Part shown: positions 35,765-45,616 of the stretch, piece by piece
Layout: each line of letters opens with the position of its first letter
How positions within the stretch are numbered: the stretch's first letter is position 1
From: JAEZHK01 sp040768845
Lineage (GTDB): Bacteria; Bacillota; Clostridia; Christensenellales; Aristaeellaceae
DNA length: 64,000 nt
Assembly (NCBI GenBank): GCA_040768845.1
Contig: JAXGME010000002.1
Coordinates: forward strand, 310,001 to 374,000
Direction: 5' to 3'
Made by a program: the position numbers and the translations under genes
Notes under the pieces: generated by a model
Told to the model about the DNA's origin: nothing
The model's input: only the letters and a program-made list of their open reading frames with translations
The model's database searches: none

Positions 35765-37242
35765 TTTGCGTCACCGCCTTCCGGGGCGGACACCAGATCG
35801 TCCAGAAACTGGCTGTCGTAGCTTCTCTGGGTGTACTGATTCCGCGCCGCCCGGGCGGGGGCGGCGGGCGGGGCGGAATCTCGCGCCGCCTTGCGGCCCT
35901 CGATCTCCGCAAGCGCGCCCTCCGGCGTGCGGATGCCCTTTTCCGCCCAGATCTTCAGATTCTTTTCGATGGCCCGGAGCGGCATCTGCATCTCCCGCGC
36001 CCGCTCGGCGGCCAGGAGGATGACCTCCAGCGGCTGCGCCTCCAGCCAGTCGGCCATCTGTCGCATGTCGGATTCGGAGGGCTTCCGGTCGCGCCCGGCG
36101 GCCTCCAGCATCTGCCGCGTCTTCTGCTTGAGGGCGCCGCGCGCCTCATTGTAGCGGTCGGCGGCCTCGGCGGTGCGGATGCCCAGCTTGGCAAAGCGCC
36201 GCACCTCCTCCTCCATGGCCTCGAAGGTGTGCCGTCCGCGCCGGCCCGCCCGCGCCGCGGCGCGGGTGAGGGCCTCCTGCTCAAAGCCCTCCTCGAGCCA
36301 GCCCCGGTAGGTCTCCATCTGGGATTTGGGCAGGGTGCGCGCCGGCGTTCCCAGTTCCGCCAGCGCCGCCCGGAGACCGGAGGCGATTTTCTGTTCCTCG
36401 TCCATCCCCGCGGTCACCTGGCCGGCGCCGCCGCGGTGCCGGGCGAGGATGCCGTCCAGGTATTTGAAGGACGGGCTCGCGCTGGCGGCGGTCTCCCGAA
36501 GCGCCCGCTCGATGTCCGCCCGGGTGAGCTTCCATTCCTTCAGCCAGGTGCGCGCCAGCGCCACCTCCGCCTCGGTGGGCGAACGGCGGAAGTTGAAGTA
36601 GTCGCAAACCATGCTGGCCGTCTGGTACTCGGGCAGCGCCCTGTCCAGCTCCGAGCGCGCCTTCTCCGGCGTGCGGATGTCCCGGGCGGCCCAGTCCGCC
36701 GCCGTCTCGCCCAGCACCTTGAAGAGGTAGGGCACGGAGCGGGGCTTGCCGCCGTTGGCCTCCGTAAGCCGCCGGGCCGTGTGCCTGGCCAGCATGAGCA
36801 CCACCTCGGCGGGCAGGCCCAACTCCTCCACCCACTCCATCGCCTGGCTGAACTGGGCGGGGCGCACCGCGCCCTGGGCCAGCTCCACCAGCGCCCGGTT
36901 GAAATCCCGGTAGCGGTAGGCGGGATCCTGGTCGCAGCCCGCCTGCATGGCGGAGCGCACGTTCATGAATTCAAAGGAGGGCGGGTTGTCGCTGACGCCC
37001 TTGAGAAGCCCCCGCGACTCCCAGTACCGAAGGGCCTCCAGCGCCTTCTCCGGCTTCATGCGCAGCGCGCGGGCAAGCCCCTCCACGGTGCAGTCCGCCT
37101 TCTGGCGGCTCTGCATCAGCGCGTAAAGGTACACCCGCACCTGATCGCCGGTGGCGTGGGGCAGGTATTCCAGTATAAACAGGTTTTCCAGCGGCGTCAC
37201 GTCGTACAGCGCAAAATCATCCGAACACCTGAGCTCCACCAT
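35761..37242 (-). CDS. DnaD/DnaB-like replication initiation protein with repeated domains
   Basis: This 493-residue protein has an N-terminal winged-helix domain (about 15-95, VYLYALMQSRQKADCTVEG) followed by DnaD/DnaB_2-like helical domains. A clear one is near 200-260 (YFNFRRSPTEAEVALARTWL ... FKYLDGILARH) and a second near 385-440. Segments IRTPEKA, IRTAEAA and IRTPEGA recur near residues 187, 352 and 434, indicating internal duplication. It is much longer than typical DnaD (about 230). GGAGG precedes the ATG. It is coupled to the helicase-loader gene. Confidence 0.87.
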   Translation of the reverse strand: MVELRCSDDFALYDVTPLENLFILEYLPHATGDQVRVYLYALMQSRQKADCTVEGLARALRMKPEKALEALRYWESRGLLKGVSDNPPSFEFMNVRSAMQAGCDQDPAYRYRDFNRALVELAQGAVRPAQFSQAMEWVEELGLPAEVVLMLARHTARRLTEANGGKPRSVPYLFKVLGETAADWAARDIRTPEKARSELDRALPEYQTASMVCDYFNFRRSPTEAEVALARTWLKEWKLTRADIERALRETAASASPSFKYLDGILARHRGGAGQVTAGMDEEQKIASGLRAALAELGTPARTLPKSQMETYRGWLEEGFEQEALTRAAARAGRRGRHTFEAMEEEVRRFAKLGIRTAEAADRYNEARGALKQKTRQMLEAAGRDRKPSESDMRQMADWLEAQPLEVILLAAERAREMQMPLRAIEKNLKIWAEKGIRTPEGALAEIEGRKAARDSAPPAAPARAARNQYTQRSYDSQFLDDLVSAPEGGDAK

Positions 37243-37280
37243 CCGGAGGCCTCCGTTCCCGCATCCACTTGGTACGCCCC

Positions 37281-37309
37281 ATGATAGCACAAATCGCGGG
37301 GCCGCGCAA
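37281..37309 (-). promoter_or_regulatory. Promoter of the dnaD-like operon
   Basis: On the minus strand TTGCGC (37304-37309) and TATCAT (37281-37286) are 17 bp apart, 39 bp before the start codon. It is divergent from the aminopeptidase promoter. Confidence 0.65.
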
Positions 37310-37333
37310 TCGGCGGCGGGTTCGTCATTTCCT

Positions 37334-37363
37334 TTGACAAGCCGCGGCCCTTCCGGTTATAAT
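37334..37363 (+). promoter_or_regulatory. Promoter of the M29 aminopeptidase gene
   Basis: Perfect TTGACA (37334-37339) and perfect TATAAT (37358-37363) are 18 bp apart, 35 bp before the start codon. Confidence 0.85.
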
Positions 37364-37398
37364 GAAGGCGCGTCCATGACGCAGAAAGGGCGATGTGC

Positions 37399-38514
<1,116 letters not shown>

Positions 38515-38583
38515 CGCCGCGCCCGGTTTCCGGCGGTGCCTGCCCTTCGTTTTCGTGCGGATTTTGCAGGGAAATCCTTCAAA

Positions 38584-38596
38584 AATGTTCGGGTTT
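38584..38596 (+). promoter_or_regulatory. Possible PurBox ahead of the BMP gene
   Basis: AATGTTCGGGTTT matches 12 of 13 positions of the reverse PurR box AWWGTTCGGWWWT, 46 bp upstream of the -35 box. PurR normally uses two inverted boxes; I see only one, so this is tentative. Confidence 0.3.
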
Positions 38597-38641
38597 TTAG
38601 CCCCACACCGATAAATCGCCGTAAAAGATGCCGGAAAGACG

Positions 38642-38670
38642 TTGCGTTTTGTACGCGAAACGTGTACAAT
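38642..38670 (+). promoter_or_regulatory. Promoter of the BMP gene with internal dyad
   Basis: TTGCGT (38642-38647) and TACAAT (38665-38670) are 17 bp apart. An inverted repeat TTGTAC, 9 bp, GTACAA (38649-38669) fills the spacer and runs into the -10 box, which suggests repression by a dimeric regulator. Confidence 0.7.
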
Positions 38671-38742
38671 CACACCTATGGATCGGCCGGAGGAGCGGAA
38701 CCGCTTTTTGGCCGACCACCCATTTGAAAGGGAGGATGACCC

Positions 38743-39840
38743 ATGAGGAAGGTTCTGATCCTGGCTCTGGCGCTGATCATGCTTCTTGGAATGACGAGCA
38801 CCGCGTTCGCCTTCGATCCGGTTTCGAAGGACGAATTGAAGGTCGGCGTCGTCTACATCGGCGACGTGATCGACCTGGGCTACACCTACGCGCACCACCA
38901 GGGCACGCTGGCCATGCAAAAGGCGCTGGGCCTCCGGGACGATCAGATTCTGATCCAGAAGAACATCGCGGAGGATTCCAGCTGCGACACCGCCATGCGC
39001 GAGTTGATCGACCAGGGCTGCCAGATCATCTTCACCACCAGCTTTGGCTTCATGGATTACACCAAGGAACTGGCCGAGGAGTACCCCAACGTCATCTTCT
39101 CCCACTGCTCGGGCTACGAGTCCAACGACACCAACTTCAACAACTACTTCGGCCGCATCTGGGAAGCCCGGTACCTGTCGGGCATCGCCGCGGGCCTGAA
39201 GGCCAAGGAAACCGGCAACAACCACCTGGGCTACGTGGCCGCGTTCATCTCCATCCCCGAGGTCGTCTACTCGCTGGACGCCTACTTCCTGGGCGCCCGG
39301 AGCGTCAACCCGGACGTGACCATGACCGTCAAGGAAACCGGCTCCTGGTATGACCCCACCAAGGAGCGCCAGGCCGCCGACGCGCTGATCGCGGCGGGCT
39401 GCGGCATCCTGTCCCAGCACTGCGACACCACGGGCCCCGTGGTCGCCTGCGAGGAAAAGGGCCTGTTCGCGGTGGGCTATAACGCGGACGTGTCCGACGT
39501 CGCCCCCAAGGCCTACCTGACCGCCCCCATCTGGAACTGGGGCGTGTACATGACCGACGCCGTGCAGAAGGTGATCGACGGCACCTGGACCCCCGAAAAC
39601 TCGCTGATGGGCCTCGCCGAGGGCATCTGCGACCTGGCCCCGCTGACCGCCAACTGTGCCGAGGGCACCCAGGAAGCCGTTGACGCCGCCCGCGCGAAGA
39701 TTCTGGACGGCTCGCTGAACGTGTTCACCGGCCCCATCGTGGACAACACCGGTGCCGAGAAGGTGGCCGAGGGCCAGACGCTCGAGAGCGCCGACATCCT
39801 GGGCATCACCTGGTTCGTGGACGGCATCACCGTCGGCTGA
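38743..39840 (+). CDS. BMP-family nucleoside-type substrate-binding protein
   Basis: This 365-residue exported protein has a signal peptide (about 1-23, cleavage after AFA) and a BMP/Med periplasmic-binding domain (KVGVVYIGDVIDLGYTYAHH, IIFTTSFGFMDYTKELAEEYP, SGIAAGLKAKETGNNHLGYV). No lipobox Cys follows the signal peptide, unlike many Gram-positive binding proteins, so anchoring is unclear. It probably serves the ATPase/permease genes at 51585-55161, which lack a binding protein. GGGAGG precedes the ATG. Confidence 0.9.
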   Translation: MRKVLILALALIMLLGMTSTAFAFDPVSKDELKVGVVYIGDVIDLGYTYAHHQGTLAMQKALGLRDDQILIQKNIAEDSSCDTAMRELIDQGCQIIFTTSFGFMDYTKELAEEYPNVIFSHCSGYESNDTNFNNYFGRIWEARYLSGIAAGLKAKETGNNHLGYVAAFISIPEVVYSLDAYFLGARSVNPDVTMTVKETGSWYDPTKERQAADALIAAGCGILSQHCDTTGPVVACEEKGLFAVGYNADVSDVAPKAYLTAPIWNWGVYMTDAVQKVIDGTWTPENSLMGLAEGICDLAPLTANCAEGTQEAVDAARAKILDGSLNVFTGPIVDNTGAEKVAEGQTLESADILGITWFVDGITVG

Positions 39841-39855
39841 GCCACCGCTTTCCAC

Positions 39856-39897
39856 GGAAGGGCCCCGCGGCGCGCCGCGGGGTCCTTCCTGTTTTTT
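39856..39897 (+). terminator. Terminator after the BMP gene
   Basis: A long stem (GGAAGG-GCCCCGCGGC with its complement GCCGCGGGGTCCTTCC, 39856-39889) is followed by TGTTTTTT. Confidence 0.9.
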
Positions 39898-39960
39898 CGC
39901 GCGGCCGGGCAGCCCCGCGCCGCTTTATTGTAAATTGATGCTGCCATGACGCGGGCTCGC

Positions 39961-39989
39961 TTGCCAATCCGAGCCCAATCTGCTATACT
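39961..39989 (+). promoter_or_regulatory. Promoter of plsX
   Basis: TTGCCA (39961-39966) and TATACT (39984-39989) are 17 bp apart, 36 bp before the plsX start. It likely drives plsX-acpP-rnc-smc-ftsY. Confidence 0.75.
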
Positions 39990-40025
39990 GTTACGGACTG
40001 TCAAAGCGATGTGGGAGGGTGCGAA

Positions 40026-41033
40026 ATGGCCGAATACGTTGTCGCGGTGGACGCGATGGGCGGCGACAACGCGCCCGGAGCGATTGTCGAGGGGTGCCGG
40101 ATGGCCGTCGCCGAAATGCCGGACGTGCGCATTCTGCTCGCGGGCGCGCCCGAGGCGGTGGAGCCGCTTTTGGGCGGCGCGCCGCGCATCGAACTCATCC
40201 CGGCCTCGGAGGCCATCGATCCCCACGAGCCGCCGCTTCTCGCGGTGCGCAAAAAGCACGATTCCTCCATGGTCCGGTGCGCGCTGGCCGTCAAGGAGGG
40301 CCGGGCCCGGGCAATGGTGTCCGCCGGCTCCACCGGCGCGGTGCTGGCGTGCGGCATTTTGCGCATCGGCCGCATCCCGGGCATTGACCGCCCAGCGCTT
40401 GCGCCGGTGCTTCCGGGCACGCAAAAGCCGTTTCTTTTGATTGACTGCGGCGCCAACGTGGACTGCCAGCCGGAATACCTGCGGCAGTTCGGGCTGATGG
40501 GCAGCGTGTACATGCAAAAGGTGATGGGCGTGGCGGCACCCGACGTCCGCCTGGCCAACATCGGCGAGGAGCCCGAAAAGGGCAGCCGCCTTTACAAGGA
40601 GGCCCACGAGCTGATGCGCGCGCAGCGCGCCTATCGCTTCGGCGGCAACATCGAAGCGCGGGAGATCCCCTCCGGCGCGGCCGACGCGGTGGTGGCCGAC
40701 GGCTTTGACGGCAACCTGATCCTCAAATACACCGAGGGCATGGCCGGCGCGCTGACCGGCATGCTGAAGGCCGAAATGCGCTCGTCCCTGCGCACCAAAC
40801 TGGGGGCGCTCATGGTCAAGCCCGCGCTGCGCGCGTTCAAAAAGCGGATGGACTACGAGCAGTACGGCGGCGCGCCGCTTCTGGGCGTGTCCGGCGCGGT
40901 GGTAAAGGCCCACGGCAGTTCCAACGCCGTGGCCGTGATGAACGCTATCCGGCAGGCCCGGCGGATGATCGAGGGCGACGTGGCCGGCCTGATCGCCTCG
41001 GGCGTTTCGGCCCTCGCCGACGCCGAAAACTGA
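40026..41033 (+). CDS. plsX: Phosphate acyltransferase PlsX
   Basis: This 335-residue enzyme makes acyl phosphate from acyl-ACP for phospholipid synthesis. VAVDAMGGDNAP at the N-terminus, AGSTGAVLA, IDCGANVDC and DAVVADGFDGNLILKYTEG are diagnostic. The ATG at 40026 has GGGAGGG; an in-frame start 15 bp earlier lies in the ribosome site. It is followed by acpP after 32 bp, as in many Firmicutes, but fabD and fabG are absent between them. Confidence 0.97.
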   Translation: MAEYVVAVDAMGGDNAPGAIVEGCRMAVAEMPDVRILLAGAPEAVEPLLGGAPRIELIPASEAIDPHEPPLLAVRKKHDSSMVRCALAVKEGRARAMVSAGSTGAVLACGILRIGRIPGIDRPALAPVLPGTQKPFLLIDCGANVDCQPEYLRQFGLMGSVYMQKVMGVAAPDVRLANIGEEPEKGSRLYKEAHELMRAQRAYRFGGNIEAREIPSGAADAVVADGFDGNLILKYTEGMAGALTGMLKAEMRSSLRTKLGALMVKPALRAFKKRMDYEQYGGAPLLGVSGAVVKAHGSSNAVAVMNAIRQARRMIEGDVAGLIASGVSALADAEN

Positions 41034-41065
41034 AGCCTATTTATCCTGGAGGAGGAGATACCGCC

Positions 41066-41290
41066 ATGTATGATAAAGTTCTGGATCTGATTGCCAGCCA
41101 GCTCCCCGTCAAACGCGGGAGCATCACCCGCGAGTCCCGGCTTCTGGAGGATCTGGGCGCCGACTCGGCCAACGTGATGATTCTGGTCATGGACCTCGAG
41201 CAGGCGTTTGACATCGTCGTCGAAGACGACGTGCTGGGCAGCATCAAAACGGTAGGCGACATCATTGATTACCTCGAACAGCACACCTGA
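41066..41290 (+). CDS. acpP: Acyl carrier protein
   Basis: This 74-residue four-helix carrier of fatty acid synthesis has Ser34 in LGADSANVM as the phosphopantetheine site. The usual DSL is DSA here, a conservative but uncommon change next to the attachment serine. The protein is acidic overall. GGAGGAGG precedes the ATG. Its end overlaps the start of rnc. Confidence 0.95.
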   Translation: MYDKVLDLIASQLPVKRGSITRESRLLEDLGADSANVMILVMDLEQAFDIVVEDDVLGSIKTVGDIIDYLEQHT

Positions 41291-42017
41291 TTTTTCCCCG
41301 CTGGGCGCGCTGGAAGCGCGCCTGGGGTACACCTTTCGCGACCGGAGCCTGCTCGAAACCGCGCTCACCCATCCGTCCTACGGCGGCGATTACCACACCG
41401 AGCACTATCAGCGCCTGGAGTTTCTGGGCGACGCGGTGCTGGAGCTGGCGGTCAGCCGCTACCTGTATTTGGAGCGGCCGCGCCTTTCGGAGGGGCAGCT
41501 TTCCAGGTTGCGCTCGTCTCTCGTGCGGGAGGAGGCGCTTTGCGAAGTCGCCCGCGGGTTTGACCTGGGGGCGCTGGTTCGTCTGTCCGTGGGCGAGGAG
41601 CGGGGCGGCGGCCGGGACAAGCCCTCGATCCTCGCGGACGTAATGGAGGCCGTCATCGCGGCGGTCTACCTGGACGGCGGCGCGGACGAAGCGTTTTTGC
41701 TGGTCCGGCGCGCGCTGGGCGAACGGCTCGACGACGACGATCCCGACGCGCTGGACGCCAAGACACGGCTGCAGGAAGTGCTGCAGGCCGGCGGCGGCGA
41801 GGCGCCGGTGTACGAACTCACCGGGGTGGACGGCCCGCCCCACCTGCCGGTGTTCCACATGCGGGTCATGCTGGGCGACCGGGAGCTGGGCCGCGGCAGC
41901 GGCTCCTCCAAGCGGCAGGCGCAGCAGTACGCCGCCCGCGCCGCCCTCAAAAAACTGCCGAAAGACGGGGCCGGGGCCTCCGGCCGCGCGGGGTACGGGC
42001 CCCGCGAAGGAGTGTAG
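41265..42017 (+). CDS. rnc: Ribonuclease III
   Basis: This 250-residue enzyme cleaves double-stranded RNA. The nuclease signature HYQRLEFLGDAVLELAVSRYLY and the second acidic site ADVMEAVIAAVYLDGG are in the N-terminal domain, and a dsRNA-binding domain (AKTRLQEVLQAGGGEAPVYEL ... SKRQAQQYAARAALKKL) follows. The only initiation codon before the domain is TTG at 41265, overlapping acpP by 26 bp with a weak ribosome site, so coupling to acpP is probable. Confidence 0.95.
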   Translation: MITSNSTPDFSPLGALEARLGYTFRDRSLLETALTHPSYGGDYHTEHYQRLEFLGDAVLELAVSRYLYLERPRLSEGQLSRLRSSLVREEALCEVARGFDLGALVRLSVGEERGGGRDKPSILADVMEAVIAAVYLDGGADEAFLLVRRALGERLDDDDPDALDAKTRLQEVLQAGGGEAPVYELTGVDGPPHLPVFHMRVMLGDRELGRGSGSSKRQAQQYAARAALKKLPKDGAGASGRAGYGPREGV

Positions 42018-42020
42018 CCC

Positions 42021-45000
42021 TTGCGGCTGAAAAAACTGGAAATCCAGGGGTTCAAGTCCTTTGCGGACCGGACGGAGATGACCTTCGACGGCGGCATCAC
42101 CGGCATCGTCGGCCCCAACGGATGCGGCAAAAGCAATATCTCCGACGCCGTCCGGTGGGTGCTGGGCGAACAGAGCGCCAAGACGCTCCGGGGCGGCAAA
42201 ATGGAGGACGTCATTTTCGGCGGCACGGAAAAGCGGCGCCGCCTTTCTTGTTCCGAAGTCACGCTGACCATCGAAAACGAGGACAAGGCGCTGCCCATCG
42301 ACTTCAGCGAAGTGGCCGTCACCCGCCGCGTCTATCGGGACGGCAACGGCGAATACCAGATCAACGGCGCGCCCTGCCGCCTGCGGGACGTGATCGACCT
42401 GTTCCGCGACACCGGCATCGGGCGCGAGGGTTACTCCCTCATCGGCCAGGGCCGCATTGACGAGATCCTGTCGGGCAAGTCCGACGATCGCCGCCGCGCC
42501 TTTGAGGAGGCGGCGGGCATCGTCAAGTACAAGGCGCGCAAGGCGGAGGCCGAAAAGCGCATTGAAAACACGCGGATGAACCTCGACCGGGCGGAGGACA
42601 TCCTGCGCGAGCTGGACGCGCGCCTGGCGCCGCTGGCCGCCCAGAGCGAGGCCGCCCGGGAGTACCTGGCCCTTCGCGAAGAACTCCGGCGGCTGGACCT
42701 CAACGCCTTTCTCGTTCGGTCGGACAGGCTGTCCGAGCGGACGAAAGAGCTGACCGCCGCCTTCGAATCCCTCAGCGAATCCCTCGCGGAGGCGGTCGAA
42801 CGCCAGCAGGCGCTGACCGAATCCCGCGAGCTCGCCCAGCGGCAGTTGGCCGACCTGGAGGAAGCCGCCGCCGCCGTCCGCGAGCAGGTACAGGCGCTGA
42901 TCCGGGACGTGGAATCCCGCGAGGGCGCGGCGGGGGTGCTGCGGGAGCGCATCGCCGCCGACGAGCGGGATCTGGGCCGCATTGCCGGCCAGGCCGCCGC
43001 CGCCCTGGAGGGCGACGCGGGCGTGGAGGCGCGGCTTACCGCCCTCGCCGCGCGCATTGAGGCGGAGGAGCGCGCCCTCGCCGGCCAGACCGCCGAGAAG
43101 GACGCGGGCGAAATGGCGCTCGCCCAGCGCGAAAGGGCCGACGCCGAGGCCGAGGCCGCCATCGAGGCCCTCAAGGCGGAACTGATCGAGGCCATGAACC
43201 GCCTTAGTGATGTCAAGAGCGAATCCGCGCGCCTCAGCGCCATGCGCGCGGCCCTGTCCGCGCAAATTGAAAAACTGCAAAGCGGTCGGGGCAGCGACGA
43301 GGCTTTGGGGGCACGCCTCGCCGACGCGGCGGCCTTTGCCGGGGAGCGCCTCGCCGAGGAGCGCGCCCGGAAGGCGGAACTGGACGAAAAGACGGCCGAG
43401 AGCGCGCAGCGCGTGCGCGCCTCGGGCGAGCGCTATGAAGAAGTCACCGCCCATCTGTCGGGCCTTTCCGGCGAACGCCAGCAGACGGCCTCGCGCCTGG
43501 GCATGCTGGAGGAAATGCAGCGGGACTTCGAGGGCTATCAGCACTCGGTCAAGAACGTGCTGCTTCAGGCGCGGCGCGCCGGAACGGCCTCCGGCGTCCG
43601 CGGCGTGGTGGCCACGCTGATCCGCGTGCCGGAGCGATTCGAGCGGGCGCTGGACATGGCGCTGGGCGGCCAGCTGCAAAACATCGTGGTCGACCGCGAG
43701 GAGGACGCCAAGCGGATGATCGACTACCTGCGGGTCAACCGGCTGGGCCGCGCCACCTTCCTGCCCCTCTCCGCCGTGCGCGGCCGCACGCTGGACGCCG
43801 CCGAGCGCCGCGTGCTGACCATGCCCGGCTGCCTGGGCGTGGCCAGCGAGCTGATCCAGTACGACCCGGTCTACCGCGACGTGGTGGAAAGCCTCCTGGG
43901 CCGCACCGTGGTGGCGAAGGACCTGGACGCCGGCATCGCGATCATGCGCGCCGGGCGCCACGCCTTCCGGCTGGTCACGCTGGAGGGGGATGTGATGAAC
44001 CCCGGCGGCTCCATGACCGGCGGCAGCGTGCAGTCCCGGATGACCAGCCTGCTCACCCGCGAGCGCGAGGTGGACGCCCATCGGGCGCTTCTTGCGCGGC
44101 TGGACGGCGAGATCGTGGCCCTCCGCGGGGATGTGGAGGTCCTCGAGGCCGAGCGGGCCGCGCTCAAGCGGGAGCGCGCCGATCTCTTTGAAAAACTGCA
44201 CCAGCAGGAGATTGCCGTCGCCCGCGAGGAAGCGCACCTGGCCGCCGCCCAGGCGGAACTGGGCGCCCACACCGAGCGCGCCGGCGCCGCCGCCGAAGAC
44301 CTGAACCGGCTCCGCGAGCAGTTGGCCGACGTGGAGTCCGCCCTCTCCCGGATGGGCGACAGCGAGGGCGGCGAAGAGCGCGCCGGCACACAAAAGCGCG
44401 AGGAAATTGCGCGCCTTCAGAAGGCGCTGGTCCTCTCCCGGCAGGAAACGGGCGCGCTGCGCCAGCGGGTGGTGGACCAAAGCGTCCGGCTGGCCGCCCA
44501 GTCGAAGGGGTTGGACGCCCTGCGCGCCGACCGCGACCGGCTCGGCGCCGAGCGGGGCGACCTGAAAAAGCTGCTTTCGGGCAGCGAAGCGGAAAAGTCC
44601 GCCTGCGAGGCGCGCCTGGCGGCGGGCCGCGCCGCCCTCGCCCAGGCGGAGAACGAACTTGCCCTGGCCCGCCGGGCGCTGGACGACGCCCGGGCCGACT
44701 TTGCCCGGCGCGACCGCGCCCGCACCGACGCCCAAAAGGCGCTGGAAAAATTGATGGACGAGGCCGACCGCCTGCGCACCGAAACGGAGGACCTCTCCGA
44801 CCGCTGCCACCGTGCGGAAATGCAGTCCTCCCGGGTGGAGGCCGAGTGGAAGCAGCTGACCGACCGCATCTGGGAGGACTACGAGCTGACGTACGAGGGC
44901 GCCGCGGGCTTCCGCGAGCCGGATTTCAAGCTGGGCGAGGCGGAAAAGCGCATTGGCGCGATCCGCGCCCGCATCCGCGAGATGGGCTCGGTCAACGTGT

Positions 45001-45581
45001 CCGCGGTGGACGAGTACCGGGAGACAAAGGCGCGGCACGACGAGCTGTCCGCCCAGCGGGACGATCTTCTCAAGGCCGAGGCGGACCTCGCCGGCATCAT
45101 TGCCGACCTCACAAGCCGCATGGAAAAGCAGTTTCTGGAGCAGTTTGACTTCCTGAACCGCTTCTTCCAGCAGACCTTTGTGAAGCTTTTCGGCGGGGGG
45201 CGCGCGAACCTCCGGCTGGCCGATCCCGCGAATCCGCTTACCTGCGACATCGAGGTGGCGGCGCAGCCCCCGGGCAAGAAGCTGCAGATGCTGTCGCTGC
45301 TCTCGGGCGGCGAGCGGGCGCTGACCGCCATCGCCATCCTCTTTGCGATGCTGGAAGTCAAGCCCACGCCCTTCTGCTTCCTGGACGAGATCGAGGCGGC
45401 GCTGGACGACGCCAACATCGACAACTTTGCCGATTACCTTCGGGATTACTCCAAGAGCACCCAGTTCGTGGTGGTCACCCACCGCAAGGGCACCATGGAG
45501 CGGTGCGACTCGCTCTACGGCGTATCCATGGAGGAAAAGGGCGTCTCCCGGATGGTGTCCCTGAAGCTCAACAAAAACTGA
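42021..45581 (+). CDS. smc: Chromosome segregation protein SMC
   Basis: This 1186-residue condensin ATPase has Walker A GPNGCGKSN (residues 33-41), two long coiled coils rich in Ala/Glu/Arg, a hinge near 515-640 (GVRGVVATLIRVPERFERAL), and the C-terminal head with signature LLSGGERALTA (near 1093) and Walker B FCFLDEIEAALDD. It compacts and segregates the chromosome with ScpA and ScpB. The start is TTG at 42021 with AAGGAG 9 bp upstream. scpB lies at 50836 on the other strand. Confidence 0.98.
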   Translation: MRLKKLEIQGFKSFADRTEMTFDGGITGIVGPNGCGKSNISDAVRWVLGEQSAKTLRGGKMEDVIFGGTEKRRRLSCSEVTLTIENEDKALPIDFSEVAVTRRVYRDGNGEYQINGAPCRLRDVIDLFRDTGIGREGYSLIGQGRIDEILSGKSDDRRRAFEEAAGIVKYKARKAEAEKRIENTRMNLDRAEDILRELDARLAPLAAQSEAAREYLALREELRRLDLNAFLVRSDRLSERTKELTAAFESLSESLAEAVERQQALTESRELAQRQLADLEEAAAAVREQVQALIRDVESREGAAGVLRERIAADERDLGRIAGQAAAALEGDAGVEARLTALAARIEAEERALAGQTAEKDAGEMALAQRERADAEAEAAIEALKAELIEAMNRLSDVKSESARLSAMRAALSAQIEKLQSGRGSDEALGARLADAAAFAGERLAEERARKAELDEKTAESAQRVRASGERYEEVTAHLSGLSGERQQTASRLGMLEEMQRDFEGYQHSVKNVLLQARRAGTASGVRGVVATLIRVPERFERALDMALGGQLQNIVVDREEDAKRMIDYLRVNRLGRATFLPLSAVRGRTLDAAERRVLTMPGCLGVASELIQYDPVYRDVVESLLGRTVVAKDLDAGIAIMRAGRHAFRLVTLEGDVMNPGGSMTGGSVQSRMTSLLTREREVDAHRALLARLDGEIVALRGDVEVLEAERAALKRERADLFEKLHQQEIAVAREEAHLAAAQAELGAHTERAGAAAEDLNRLREQLADVESALSRMGDSEGGEERAGTQKREEIARLQKALVLSRQETGALRQRVVDQSVRLAAQSKGLDALRADRDRLGAERGDLKKLLSGSEAEKSACEARLAAGRAALAQAENELALARRALDDARADFARRDRARTDAQKALEKLMDEADRLRTETEDLSDRCHRAEMQSSRVEAEWKQLTDRIWEDYELTYEGAAGFREPDFKLGEAEKRIGAIRARIREMGSVNVSAVDEYRETKARHDELSAQRDDLLKAEADLAGIIADLTSRMEKQFLEQFDFLNRFFQQTFVKLFGGGRANLRLADPANPLTCDIEVAAQPPGKKLQMLSLLSGGERALTAIAILFAMLEVKPTPFCFLDEIEAALDDANIDNFADYLRDYSKSTQFVVVTHRKGTMERCDSLYGVSMEEKGVSRMVSLKLNKN

Positions 45582-45616
45582 CGGCCGCGTCGGCCGCACG
45601 GAAAGGACGTGTCCAC

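Noticed and set aside
41262..45599. A stop-free reading frame of about 1445 codons antisense to smc
   Set aside because: The smc frame has full motif and domain support. GC-rich third positions make antisense frames open by chance, and the antisense translation is a low-complexity Gly/Arg/His/Leu mix with no domain.
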